DNA from: Puniceicoccaceae bacterium Marseille-Q1082
GTDB taxonomy: Bacteria > Verrucomicrobiota > Verrucomicrobiia > Opitutales > Intestinicryptomonadaceae
Length of the DNA: 64,000 nt
Direction: 5' to 3'
Assembly: GCA_904424815.1 (NCBI GenBank)
Contig: CAJGBI010000001.1
Location: 186,001-250,000 of the forward strand
Every line of letters begins with the position of its first letter. The stretch's first letter is position 1. Shown here in pieces: positions 52,934 through 60,771 of this stretch. The translations under genes were made by a program, and so were the position numbers. The notes under the pieces were generated by a model, which did not search any database, had not been told where the DNA came from, and was given only the letters and a program-made list of their open reading frames with translations.

Positions 52934-54280
52934 TTACGCCCTTTTTCTGCGGAAAACGAAGAACAGGGCGGCCGCGCCGAAGAGCGCCGCAATCGTTGCG
53001 GGTTCGGGAATCTGCTCGAAGGTCACCGAGAGGGTTTTGTCGTTCCACGCGAATTTCGCCAGGGCGTTCGTGAGATTGACCGCCGTGAAATCTGCATCGG
53101 CGTCGCCGGTATTGAAGTCGGCGAGAGATCCCGCGGAGATGAGATCGAAAGTGTAGCCGATGTAGTCGGTGCCGTCAAGGCCGTCGAAATTTATTTCGAT
53201 TTGCCCGTCGCCGATCTTCGAAAATTCTCCCGCGACGGAAATCTTGTAGCCGTTTTCAAGGGCGGCCATGTCGAAGAGCAGCCCGCCGGAATTCCATTGT
53301 GCGGAGTTTATAACCGTTGTGCTGTCGGCAACTCCGAAATATCCGCCGTTGATAGAGAGCATACCCGTAGTGGCTTTGGCCGAGGCGAGGACAAATTTGC
53401 CGCCGTTGAGGGTTAGGTTATTGATGGCGCCGTCCGTCAGCTTTATTGTCTGCTTGCCGGTCGCGGAATCGTCCATGGCTATATCAAACTTTTTTTCTGA
53501 ATTTATGCTGCCGTTCCAAGAGTAGTCGCCGGAATTGGTGAAAGTGATGGCGGTATCTTTACGAAGGAATATTTTATTGTTTGAAGTGTCCGCACCCGAC
53601 AATCCGCCGATTGTGGTATTGTTATTTTCTATCTCCCATTTCCCGCTGCCGCCATTCTGATTTATCATTGATACCGCGCCTTTTACGGTGAGCGAATTGA
53701 CCCCCGTCCAGAGTGAGTTGGAATCATTAGAGCGGTTTGCATAGTAGTTTATGTCTCCCTCAATGCGGAGATTTCCCCTGTAATTTATGTCGTTGTCGGG
53801 GGTAAAGCTTATAAAATACGCGTTCGATGCGGAGTTCCCGAGGGTGAGGTCGTTGCGTATCGTGAGCGTCGAGCCGGTTTTTATTTTTATGTAGCTTCCC
53901 CACCATCCCGGAGACGTTGTCCTCCATGTTAGGCTGTCGAAAGTCGCGTTGCCGTCGATATTCAGGAAGAAGTGTCCGTTACCGCCGGAAGATGCGGACG
54001 GGGCGTTCTGGTTGAGGATTACGTTTACGTCGCCTGCGGTGAATCCGTCGGAAATAGTTGAAGTTATCTGGGTGGTCGTAACGGCGTCGATAGTGAGGTC
54101 GTTGCCGGCGACTTCCGAGACTGTCGGAGACCACTTTGATGTTTCCGACCAATTCCAGCCCGTGGCGGTCAATGCCTTGTTTTCGCCCGTGATGAGCGAC
54201 AGGTTCTCCGCGTTTGCGGCAATCGCGGAGGCGGCGGTTGCAAGTGAATATATTAGTGTGCGGCAATAAGAGATTTTCAT
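52934..54280 (-). CDS. PEP-CTERM exported protein, tandem paralogue 1
   Basis: A 448-residue surface or exported protein of autotransporter-passenger style. Signal peptide (LIYSLATAASAIAANAE), then a Ser/Thr/Gly/Asn-rich beta-strand repeat region (SLTWRTTSPGWWGSYIKIK, GSTLTIRNDLTLGNSASN, GGLSGADTSNN, LNGGKFVLASAKATTGML). The PEP-CTERM tail is QIPEPATIAALFGAAALFF plus FRRKRA and stop. It is sorted by an exosortase not seen in this window; function is unknown, perhaps biofilm or polysaccharide related. Closely related to the next two genes, with a 102-bp stretch identical to paralogue 2. Confidence 0.88.
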   Translation of the reverse strand: MKISYCRTLIYSLATAASAIAANAENLSLITGENKALTATGWNWSETSKWSPTVSEVAGNDLTIDAVTTTQITSTISDGFTAGDVNVILNQNAPSASSGGNGHFFLNIDGNATFDSLTWRTTSPGWWGSYIKIKTGSTLTIRNDLTLGNSASNAYFISFTPDNDINYRGNLRIEGDINYYANRSNDSNSLWTGVNSLTVKGAVSMINQNGGSGKWEIENNNTTIGGLSGADTSNNKIFLRKDTAITFTNSGDYSWNGSINSEKKFDIAMDDSATGKQTIKLTDGAINNLTLNGGKFVLASAKATTGMLSINGGYFGVADSTTVINSAQWNSGGLLFDMAALENGYKISVAGEFSKIGDGQIEINFDGLDGTDYIGYTFDLISAGSLADFNTGDADADFTAVNLTNALAKFAWNDKTLSVTFEQIPEPATIAALFGAAALFFVFRRKRA

Positions 54281-54313
54281 GAAATTACCTTTTAGTTCGA
54301 TTTCTGTAAAAAT

Positions 54314-54342
54314 TGGTCTAAACTTGGGGTGTAATATGTCAA
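54314..54342 (-). promoter_or_regulatory. Upstream block of PEP-CTERM paralogue 1
   Basis: TTGACA (54342-54337), then CCAAGTTTAGACC where a -10 is expected. Paralogue 2 has TTGACA and CTAAGTTTAGTCC at the same spacing. The -10 is poor, hinting at an activator or alternative sigma factor. Confidence 0.45.
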
Positions 54343-54475
54343 GTATTTTTTTTGACGGAAAAATCTGAAACAGTTTTTGGATTATCCGATTCCGCGAGCT
54401 TTTTGCACGCCGGAGCGCCATCTGCCGCGGGGGTATTGTTGTCCATTTTCCCCGCAATCGCGCCGCGTTTTTGCC

Positions 54476-54506
54476 AAAAAAAGGCGGCTCCGAAAACGGA
54501 ACCGCC
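54476..54506 (-). terminator. Intrinsic terminator of PEP-CTERM paralogue 2
   Basis: Arms GGCGGCTCCG / CGGAACCGCC around an AAAA loop (one mismatch), with a T-run in the minus direction. Confidence 0.7.
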
Positions 54507-54551
54507 ATGCGGAAATGTTTTATTTTTCCGGCGTTAATTCAACCTGCCGTT

Positions 54552-55919
54552 TTACGCCCTCTTTCTGCGGAGAGCGAAAAACAGGACGGCCGCGCCGAGA
54601 ACCGCGGCCGCCGCCGCGGGTTCGGGAATCTGCCCGAACGTCACCGAAAGGGTTCCGTCGTTCCACGAAAATTCCGCGATTGCGTTCAGGAGGTTGACCG
54701 CCGCGAAGTCGGCATTGGCGTCGTCGAGATTGAAGCCGTCGAGAGATCCCGCGGAGATTAGCTCGAAAGTGTCGCCGATGTAGTCGGCGCCGTTGAGCCC
54801 GTCGAAATTTATTTCAATTTGCCCGTCGGCATTTTTCGAGAACTCTCCCGCAATGGAAATCTTGTAACCGTTTTTGAGGGCGGCCATATCGAAGAGCAGG
54901 CCGCCGGAATTCCACTGCGCGGAATTTATTACGGTGCTGTTGTTGGCGGCTCCGAAATATCCGCCGTTGAGGTAGAGCGTTCCCGTGGTGGCGTTGGCGG
55001 AGGCGAGGACGAATTTGCCGCCGTTGAGGGTGATATCGTTGATGTAGCCGCCCGTCAGCGTAATCGTCTGCTTGCCGGCCGCGGAGGCGTCCATCACCAC
55101 GTTAAACTTTGCGGAATTCGCCGCGCCGTCGTCAACGTCTGTTATGAGGCCGTTCCAGGAATAGTCGCCGGAATTGGTGAAAGTGACGGTAGTGTCGCCG
55201 TCGATGCGCAGTTGATGGTTTGATGTGGCCGCGCCCGACAGGCCGCCGATTGTGGTGCCGGCGTTGCCTATGCGCCACCTTCCGGCGTCGCCGACATTCT
55301 GGGTTATCATGGACACCGCGCCTTTTACGGTGAACGAATCGAGCGCCGTCCAGAATGTGTGTGAGGTCACGCCGTTTGTGACATTGATATTTACGCCGCC
55401 CTCGACGAGGAGGTTTCCGACGTAATTTGAATCGCCGTTAGGGGCAAAATTTATGAAATATGCGTTGGATGCGGAATTTCCCACCGTGAGGTCGTTGCGT
55501 ATCGTGAGCGTCGAGCCGGTTTTTATTTTTATGTAGCTTCCCCACCATCCCGGAGACGTTGTCCTCCATGTTAGGCTGTCGAAAGTCACGTTTCCGTCGA
55601 CATTCAGCGTGAAGTGCCCGGAGCCTCCTTCGGAGGCGGACGGAGCATTTTGTTCGAGGATTACGTTTACGTCGCCCGCGGTGAATCCGTCGGAAATGGT
55701 TGAGGTTATCGGAGTGGTCGTCACGGCGTCGATAGTCAAGTCGTTGCCGGCGACATCCGATACCGACGGCGACCATTTGGAGGCGTCCGACCAATTCCAG
55801 TCCGAGTCGGTCAATTCCTTGTTTTCGCCCGTGATGAGCGACAGGCTTTCCGCGTTCAGCGCGATTGCGGAAGCGGCCATTATGGAATATAAAAATGAGC
55901 GGCAATAGGGAATTTTCAT
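54552..55919 (-). CDS. PEP-CTERM exported protein, tandem paralogue 2
   Basis: A 455-residue relative of the preceding gene, sharing long near-identical stretches from the signal peptide on (ESLSLITGENKELTDSDWNW, SKWSPSVSDVAGNDLTIDAV, SLTWRTTSPGWWGSYIKIK). The tail is QIPEPAAAAAVLGAAVLFF with ALRRKRA and stop. A DNA tract of 102 bp (55486-55587) is identical to 53844-53945 in paralogue 1, a mark of recent duplication or gene conversion. Start ATG 55919 with signal peptide MKIPYCRSFLYSIMAASAIAL. Confidence 0.88.
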   Translation of the reverse strand: MKIPYCRSFLYSIMAASAIALNAESLSLITGENKELTDSDWNWSDASKWSPSVSDVAGNDLTIDAVTTTPITSTISDGFTAGDVNVILEQNAPSASEGGSGHFTLNVDGNVTFDSLTWRTTSPGWWGSYIKIKTGSTLTIRNDLTVGNSASNAYFINFAPNGDSNYVGNLLVEGGVNINVTNGVTSHTFWTALDSFTVKGAVSMITQNVGDAGRWRIGNAGTTIGGLSGAATSNHQLRIDGDTTVTFTNSGDYSWNGLITDVDDGAANSAKFNVVMDASAAGKQTITLTGGYINDITLNGGKFVLASANATTGTLYLNGGYFGAANNSTVINSAQWNSGGLLFDMAALKNGYKISIAGEFSKNADGQIEINFDGLNGADYIGDTFELISAGSLDGFNLDDANADFAAVNLLNAIAEFSWNDGTLSVTFGQIPEPAAAAAVLGAAVLFFALRRKRA

Positions 55920-55947
55920 GAGATTGTTTTCCTTTCGTTTTAAATTC

Positions 55948-55975
55948 GGACTAAACTTAGAGCGTTAATTGTCAA
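55948..55975 (-). promoter_or_regulatory. Upstream block of PEP-CTERM paralogue 2
   Basis: TTGACA (55975-55970) followed by CTAAGTTTAGTCC, matching the block upstream of paralogue 1. Confidence 0.45.
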
Positions 55976-56120
55976 ACAATTTTCTTAGACAAAAGATTCA
56001 AAATTTTTTAAATTATTTGCCTTCCGAAGATTTTTTGCGCCGGAAAAATATTTCCCCCGCATTGTAGGGTGTTATCACGCGTTTTTTTAAGCGCAGTTGC
56101 GCCGCGCTATCGCAAAACAA

Positions 56121-56147
56121 GGCGGCTTCGAATGATTCGCCGCCGCC
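56121..56147 (-). terminator. Possible terminator of PEP-CTERM paralogue 3
   Basis: GGCGGC ... GCCGCC arms with an imperfect inner part and a short T-rich follow-on in the minus direction. Weaker than the other two. Confidence 0.4.
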
Positions 56148-56182
56148 CGATAAATTTTGGATTTTATCGCCTTTCCGCGCGT

Positions 56183-57553
56183 CTACGCCCTCCTTTTGCG
56201 GAGAGCGAAAAACAGGGCGCCCGCGCCGAGGAGCATGGCGACCGTTGAAGGCTCCGGCACCTCCGAGAACGTCACCGAAAGCGCGTACTTGCCCTCATTT
56301 TCAACCCATTTGAATATTGCGTAGCCGTCGTAGAGGTTGGCGGCGGCGAAGTCGCCGTTCGCGTTTTCGAGGTCGATGGTCTCGTCAACGGCGTCGGCGG
56401 AAATCAGTACAAATTCATATCCGTAATAGTCCGGGGCGTATAGGCCGTTGAAGTCTACCGCTATTTTTTCGGTTCCGGATTTTGAAATTTCGCCCGCCGA
56501 AACTTCGTATCCGTTTTCGAGGGCGCCGCTTTCAAATATGAACCCGCCCGAGGAGAGGTCGATTGCCGCGAATTTTGCGCCGGAGCCCTTTGCGTTGTAA
56601 AAACCGCCGTCGATCGACAGCGTGCCCGTTGTTGCGGATACGGAGGATATGTAAAAAATTCCGCCTTTGAGCGCGATGTCGTTTACGGTTCCGGAGACAA
56701 TGTTCAGATCTTGGGAGCCGGCGGCGGATTCGTCCATAACTATGTTGAATCTGTTTCCGCCGTTTTCTATCGCGCCGCTCCAGCTTGCGGCGGTTCCGGC
56801 TTTGTTCGTAAACGTCAAAGTGCGGTCGCTTTTGCTTTCGCTTATCGACAGCTTGTTGTATCCGTAAAGGTTGGAGCCCTGCAAACCGCCAATGCGCGTG
56901 GTTTCGCCGTCAATTTTCCATATAACTCCGAATTGTCTTCCATTTTGAACTTCCGTTGTATTTACAGTTCCGTCGACAATAAACGCGTTGTTTGTAGAGA
57001 ATGTCAAATTATACCATGCGTCGCCGATGTTTGCGTTGAGGTTTAGGTTCCCGCCTATTCGGACGCTTCCTCCGTAATCTGCGGAATTGGCGCCGAAAGT
57101 TATTGCGTTGGCCTCATACGGGCTGCTCGGCGACACGTTTACGTCGCCGTTGACGGTAAGCGTCGAGCCGGTTAGAACGCGGATGTAGGTTCCATAATAA
57201 TCTTTCGAATTTTGGCTTACGGAAAGCGAATCGAAAACGGCGTCGCCCTCGACGTCGAAATAAACGTGGTTTGTCGGATTTTCGACTTTTATGGACACGT
57301 TTCCGGCGCGGAAGCCGGGGTTGATTGTGGAGTTGAGCGTTTGTCCGCCGTTGTTTATGTCGACCGACAAATCGTTGCCGGCGACTTCCGAAACAGACGG
57401 CGACCATTTGGAGGCGTCGCTCCAGTCCCACCATTCGGTGACGACTTTATTTTCACCCGTTTTGAGCGAAAGGCTTTCGGCTCGGGGCAGGGGAGCGAAA
57501 AGGAAAAATGCGGCGCATAAAAGCGATAAGTTGTTTATTTTAATGTTATTCAT
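56183..57553 (-). CDS. PEP-CTERM exported protein, tandem paralogue 3
   Basis: A 456-residue, more diverged member of the trio. Signal peptide (NLSLLCAAFFLFAPLPRAE); shared opening ESLSLKTGENKVV and SKWSPSVSEVAGNDLSVDI; same repeat style (GSTLTVNGDVNVSPSSPYEA, FTNKAGTAASWSGAI); tail VPEPSTVAMLLGAGALFF with RKRRA and stop. It shows low identity to the other two in the middle, so it is the older copy. TTGACA lies 64-69 bp upstream of the ATG. Confidence 0.87.
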   Translation of the reverse strand: MNNIKINNLSLLCAAFFLFAPLPRAESLSLKTGENKVVTEWWDWSDASKWSPSVSEVAGNDLSVDINNGGQTLNSTINPGFRAGNVSIKVENPTNHVYFDVEGDAVFDSLSVSQNSKDYYGTYIRVLTGSTLTVNGDVNVSPSSPYEANAITFGANSADYGGSVRIGGNLNLNANIGDAWYNLTFSTNNAFIVDGTVNTTEVQNGRQFGVIWKIDGETTRIGGLQGSNLYGYNKLSISESKSDRTLTFTNKAGTAASWSGAIENGGNRFNIVMDESAAGSQDLNIVSGTVNDIALKGGIFYISSVSATTGTLSIDGGFYNAKGSGAKFAAIDLSSGGFIFESGALENGYEVSAGEISKSGTEKIAVDFNGLYAPDYYGYEFVLISADAVDETIDLENANGDFAAANLYDGYAIFKWVENEGKYALSVTFSEVPEPSTVAMLLGAGALFFALRKRRA

Positions 57554-57593
57554 AATCTGGATGAAGGATTGCGATTTTGAGTTTAACTAATTT

Positions 57594-57622
57594 CCAAATA
57601 AAATGGTCTTTAAATATGTCAA
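57594..57622 (-). promoter_or_regulatory. Upstream block of PEP-CTERM paralogue 3
   Basis: TTGACA (57622-57617) with a weak TATTTG-like -10 about 16 bp later. The AAGTTTAG element of paralogues 1 and 2 is not obvious here. Confidence 0.35.
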
Positions 57623-57781
57623 GACGATTTCCCCCACCTCCTCCAAAAATTACATATGCTTATTCTCCGCCGCTGCCGCATAAAGGAATTTCCCGCTTCC
57701 CCTTCTTTTGGAAAAGGCCTTTCGCCTTTGCGCACTCACATTTTGCTTGCCGCGCGCCCCTCCAAAACCATTCTGGATTTT

Positions 57782-58387
57782 ATGGATACGGACAAAGCCC
57801 CGCGCCCGTGGGAACTGCTCTCCGAGACGCCGGTGGCCGACTGCAAAGTTTTTAAAATCGTCAAAAGGACTCTCCGCCACCCCGACGGGCGGACGGGCGA
57901 TTTTTACGTCAACCGCTCTGCGGACTGGGTGCAGGTTGCGGCCCTCTCCGATTCCGGCGACCCGTCCGACCCCTTCGTTTTGCTCGTCAACCAGTACAGG
58001 TTTGGGAGCGCGAGGACTTCCTGGGAGTTCCCGGGCGGCATAGTCGAAGCCGGCGAGCCTCCCGAGGCCGCCGCCGCGCGCGAGCTGCTCGAAGAAACCG
58101 GCTATGCCGGCGGCAGGCCGCGCCTGTTGGCGTCCTATTCGCCCAATCCCGCCCTGCACGAAAATCTCGCGCACTTTGTTGTCATCGAGAACTGCCGCAG
58201 GGTAGCGGACCCCCGATGGGATTCCAACGAGGAAATCCAGTCTAAGCTCGTGCGCGCCTCAGGGCTCTGGCCGATGGTGAAGTCGGGAGAAATTTACCAT
58301 TCGATCGCGATCAACTGCGCGTTTTTTCTCGAAAAATTTTTGGCCGGCGGATTCGGCGTAAATGCGGGGGGCGGGGCGTGCCGCTGA
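57782..58387 (+). CDS. NUDIX hydrolase (ADP-ribose pyrophosphatase-like)
   Basis: A 201-residue NUDIX protein that would hydrolyse a nucleoside diphosphate-linked compound, most likely ADP-ribose. The NUDIX box reads GGIVEAGEPPEAAAARELLE followed by ETG, with all glutamates present (about residues 84-106). EFPGG and the preceding LLVNQYRFGS match the ADP-ribose pyrophosphatase subgroup. ATG 57782 (MDTDKAPRPWELL) is chosen. The end overlaps the DciA-like gene by 10 bp. Confidence 0.85.
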   Translation: MDTDKAPRPWELLSETPVADCKVFKIVKRTLRHPDGRTGDFYVNRSADWVQVAALSDSGDPSDPFVLLVNQYRFGSARTSWEFPGGIVEAGEPPEAAAARELLEETGYAGGRPRLLASYSPNPALHENLAHFVVIENCRRVADPRWDSNEEIQSKLVRASGLWPMVKSGEIYHSIAINCAFFLEKFLAGGFGVNAGGGACR

Positions 58388-58746
58388 ACGAGGACAGCGC
58401 GGTTCTCAGCGGCTTCCGGTCGATGCCGTACCGCCCGAAATTTTCGCGCGCGCGCTCGAGCGGCGGGTTGCCGGTGTCCTCCAAAGAGCTATCGCGCAGG
58501 TTTTTGGCGAAGTTCGCGGCGAGGGCGGCTTCGCCGGTTTCCGCGATTTCGGAAAACTGGAAGAAGTGCGTTCCCGCCAAATTTGCGGCGAAATCCTCGC
58601 CTGTGAACGTGCGCGCGGGCGTCCTCTATGTGGCAGCCGACAACCCGCAAATCCGCCAGGAGCTCCAGTTCGCCGCGCGCGGGATGCTAAAAAAAATCAG
58701 GGGGTTCGAGGGCTGTTCCTCCATAAAATCAATACGCTTTATATGA
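58378..58746 (+). CDS. DciA-like (DUF721) protein, candidate helicase loader
   Basis: A 122-residue protein from a GTG start overlapping the NUDIX gene. It has the DUF721 pattern: NWKKCVPAKFAAKSSPVNVR (the W-x-x-x-V-P-x-x-x-A block), GVLYVAADNPQIRQELQFAA and a final IKSIRF. In several bacteria this family (DciA) loads the replicative helicase DnaB. The N-terminal about 50 residues are basic and not conserved. The assignment rests on this short pattern. Its TGA overlaps the nitrilase ATG. Confidence 0.7.
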   Translation: MPLNEDSAVLSGFRSMPYRPKFSRARSSGGLPVSSKELSRRFLAKFAARAASPVSAISENWKKCVPAKFAAKSSPVNVRAGVLYVAADNPQIRQELQFAARGMLKKIRGFEGCSSIKSIRFI

Positions 58747-59531
58747 GAATCGCGCTCGCGCAAATGAACGTCAAAAGGGGCGAATTTCGGGAAAACCTGT
58801 CGCGCGCAGGCGAGATGGCGCGCGCCGCGCGCGCGGGCGGCGCGCAGCTTGCGGTGTTTCCCGAAATGTTCGCGTCGGGCTTCGACTACAAAAGGAATGC
58901 GGAATTTCTCGAAAGCGACCCGCGCGCAATCGAAACGGAAATGTCGCGGATTGCGCGCGAAAACTCCATTGCCGTGGCGGGTTCGGTTCCGCACATCTGC
59001 GAGGGCGGCGGGCTGCCGCGCAACAGGCTTTGCCTCATGGGCCCCGACGGCGCGGAGATCGCGCACTACGACAAAATCCACCTCTTCGGAATGTTCCGCG
59101 AAGACAGGCATGTCGGGGCGGGGCGCGAGGTTGTCGCCGCCGGCACCCCGTTTGGGAAAATAGGTTTCGCCGTCTGCTACGATTTGCGCTTTCCGGAGCT
59201 CTTCATCCGCCTCGCGCGGGCGGGCGCAAAGCTCGCGATAATTTGCGCGGCGTTCCCCCACCCGCGCTCGGAGCATTGGCGCGTGCTGTGCCGCGCGCGC
59301 GCGATAGAAAACCAGTTTTTCGTCGCCGCCGTAAACCAGTGCGGGGAAGAATCTCTGCCAGGCGGAACCGCGAAGTACTGCGGCCTTTCCGCCGTGTTCG
59401 ACCCGTGGGGCGAAATTGTCGCCGAGTGCCCGCCCGACGCCGAGTCGCTCGCGTTCGCCGACATCGACCTCTCGGAGGCGGACGAAATCCGCGCCAAAAT
59501 GCCCGTTCTCTCCGACCGCGTTTTGATGTGA
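58743..59531 (+). CDS. Carbon-nitrogen hydrolase (omega-amidase/nitrilase type)
   Basis: A 262-residue hydrolase of the nitrilase superfamily. The Glu-Lys-Cys triad is seen in LAVFPEMFASGF (Glu about 41), HYDKIHLFGMF (Lys about 115) and GFAVCYDLRFPELF (Cys about 149). The sequence is of the YafV/Nit2 omega-amidase subgroup, which deaminates alpha-ketoglutaramate and related amides in methionine salvage or glutamine transamination. It starts in an ATGA overlap with the DciA-like gene. Confidence 0.88.
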   Translation: MRIALAQMNVKRGEFRENLSRAGEMARAARAGGAQLAVFPEMFASGFDYKRNAEFLESDPRAIETEMSRIARENSIAVAGSVPHICEGGGLPRNRLCLMGPDGAEIAHYDKIHLFGMFREDRHVGAGREVVAAGTPFGKIGFAVCYDLRFPELFIRLARAGAKLAIICAAFPHPRSEHWRVLCRARAIENQFFVAAVNQCGEESLPGGTAKYCGLSAVFDPWGEIVAECPPDAESLAFADIDLSEADEIRAKMPVLSDRVLM

Positions 59532-60056
59532 AAATTTTTCGGCAATGGGGAATTTTGATATTTTTGTTTTCTGACTTTCCGTAAAATTTTTTGGCGGCTT
59601 TTTAAGCCCTCCGCCTCCGCCGGATTCCGCCGCGTCCAACTCTTCCATAATCCTGCGCAGGGGCACATAACCCTTCTGGACGGAAAGCCTTTCAAACGTC
59701 CGGATGTCGATAACGCCTCCGCCCAAAAGCAGTTTGAGGGAATTTTTCTGGAACTTGCCGGTTCGCGGCGCGGCGTAAAAATTCAAATTCTCCCCTTGAC
59801 TTTCCGAAATGTTTTCCGATGCTGACAATAAAGGCGAAAGTATTTCTTCTTGCTGCGCCCAATTGGCGGGAGCTGAGTCCTGAAGAAACTTTCGTCCTTT
59901 TTGTTTATTCCAATAAAGCAGCTTTCCTTTCTTTATCCAACTGTAAATGCGCCCGAATTTTTCCTTCGGATGAACAGTAAGCAAATCTGAATCCTCCCCA
60001 TGGCGCTGCGTCGAAACCTCCCGTTTCAGGGAAGCGACAATCGCCTTGTCGGAATG
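59532..60056 (-). pseudogene. Decayed polyvalent-protein fragment, C-terminal piece
   Basis: An open stretch without a good start codon: HSDKAIVASLKREVSTQR, RIYSWIKKGKLLYWNKQKGR, FLQDSAPANWAQQEEILSPL and VIDIRTFERLSVQKGYVPL. The style matches the late part of large phage/ICE polyvalent proteins with PBECR-type regions, but this is from memory of patterns. The frame runs on antisense through the nitrilase gene, so the true end was probably lost. The preceding piece (NIQDFKARQTLAFLRIDI, near 60060-60115) is in another frame, implying a frameshift. Confidence 0.45.
59791..59820. repeat. 30-bp direct repeat, copy 1
   Basis: TCCCCTTGACTTTCCGAAAT then GTTTTCCGAT; 28 of 30 positions match 60203-60232. 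On the minus strand both encode ISESQGEN. Confidence 0.8.
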
Positions 60057-60144
60057 TGAATGTCTATTCTAAGAAAAGCGAGAGTCTGCCGAGCTTTAAA
60101 ATCTTGTATGTTGGCGGCTCGTCCGCCTCCACTTCCGCTAATTC

Positions 60145-60426
60145 TTAACGGAAAGCCCTCGCATCCTCCGTCTCCCCCGCGCCGGACGCCTCCGGATGAT
60201 TTTCCCCTTGACTTTCCGAAATCTTTTCCAATAGTGGATTTAAAGAAGGCAGATTCCGGAAACGTTGTGGGCGTGAGGGGTCGCTTAAAATGGAGTCTCC
60301 CGCCGGAATTGTCTTCTCTTTTTGTTTCCACATCGTGGCTGAAACGAGTTTTCTTCTGCCGGTTCTGATTTCCGCAACATAGTAAACAGTGTCTCCTATT
60401 TTTTTGGTGAAGACCAAAACATTCAA
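60145..60426 (-). pseudogene. PBECR-like fragment of a polyvalent protein
   Basis: A frame with VLVFTKKIGDTVYYVAEIRT, GRRKLVSATMWKQKEKT and LNPLLEKISESQGEN. The block D-T-x-Y-Y-V-A-E-x-R-T-G-R-R-K-L resembles phage-encoded barnase/EndoU/colicin-like nuclease (PBECR) domains. It has no proper ATG and joins fragments in other frames on both sides, so it is treated as broken. Overlaps the end of the next upstream fragment by 4 bp. Confidence 0.4.
60203..60232. repeat. 30-bp direct repeat, copy 2
   Basis: Partner of 59791-59820, 412 bp apart, encoding the shared ISESQGEN segment. Suggests an internal domain duplication within the decayed gene. Confidence 0.8.
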
Positions 60427-60770
60427 GCTCCCTTTTCAGGGCCCTGACCCGCGAATCTTCCGCTTTTGCGCCGCGCATTCCGGAGCTTCCCCGCGCTTCG
60501 GGCGTCATTAAAACGCTTTCCCACGTTTACGGGAACCGGATCTCCAAAATCGGAAAGCATTTCCTTTGCAAACTTCACATCTCTAACAGGAGGAACGGTT
60601 TTACTTTCAGCCCTTTTCCGCGCGAACTTAATCGGCACGCTCTCCCCGCCGCCCGCGCCCTGCCTTGCGGCCTCCACCACCGCGGCTTGCGCGGCCTCAA
60701 TCGCGCTTTCGGCGGTTCCCCTGGCGGCAACGTCTTGACTCTTTTTACGACCGCACTTTATTTTTATTTT
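60423..60770 (-). pseudogene. 5'-truncated fragment upstream of the polyvalent remnants
   Basis: An open frame with protein-like content (SAIEAAQAAVVEAARQGAGG, SVPIKFARKRAESKTVPPVR, FAKEMLSDFGDPVPVNVGKR) but no ATG or GTG before it runs antisense into birA. The start was probably lost when the locus was rearranged. No family recognised. It is less GC-rich than neighbours. Confidence 0.4.
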
Positions 60771-60771
60771 G

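Noticed and set aside
58626-59984. 452-codon minus-strand protein across the nitrilase gene
   Set aside because: Only the upstream part (beyond 59532) has protein-like content; the rest is antisense to the nitrilase gene.
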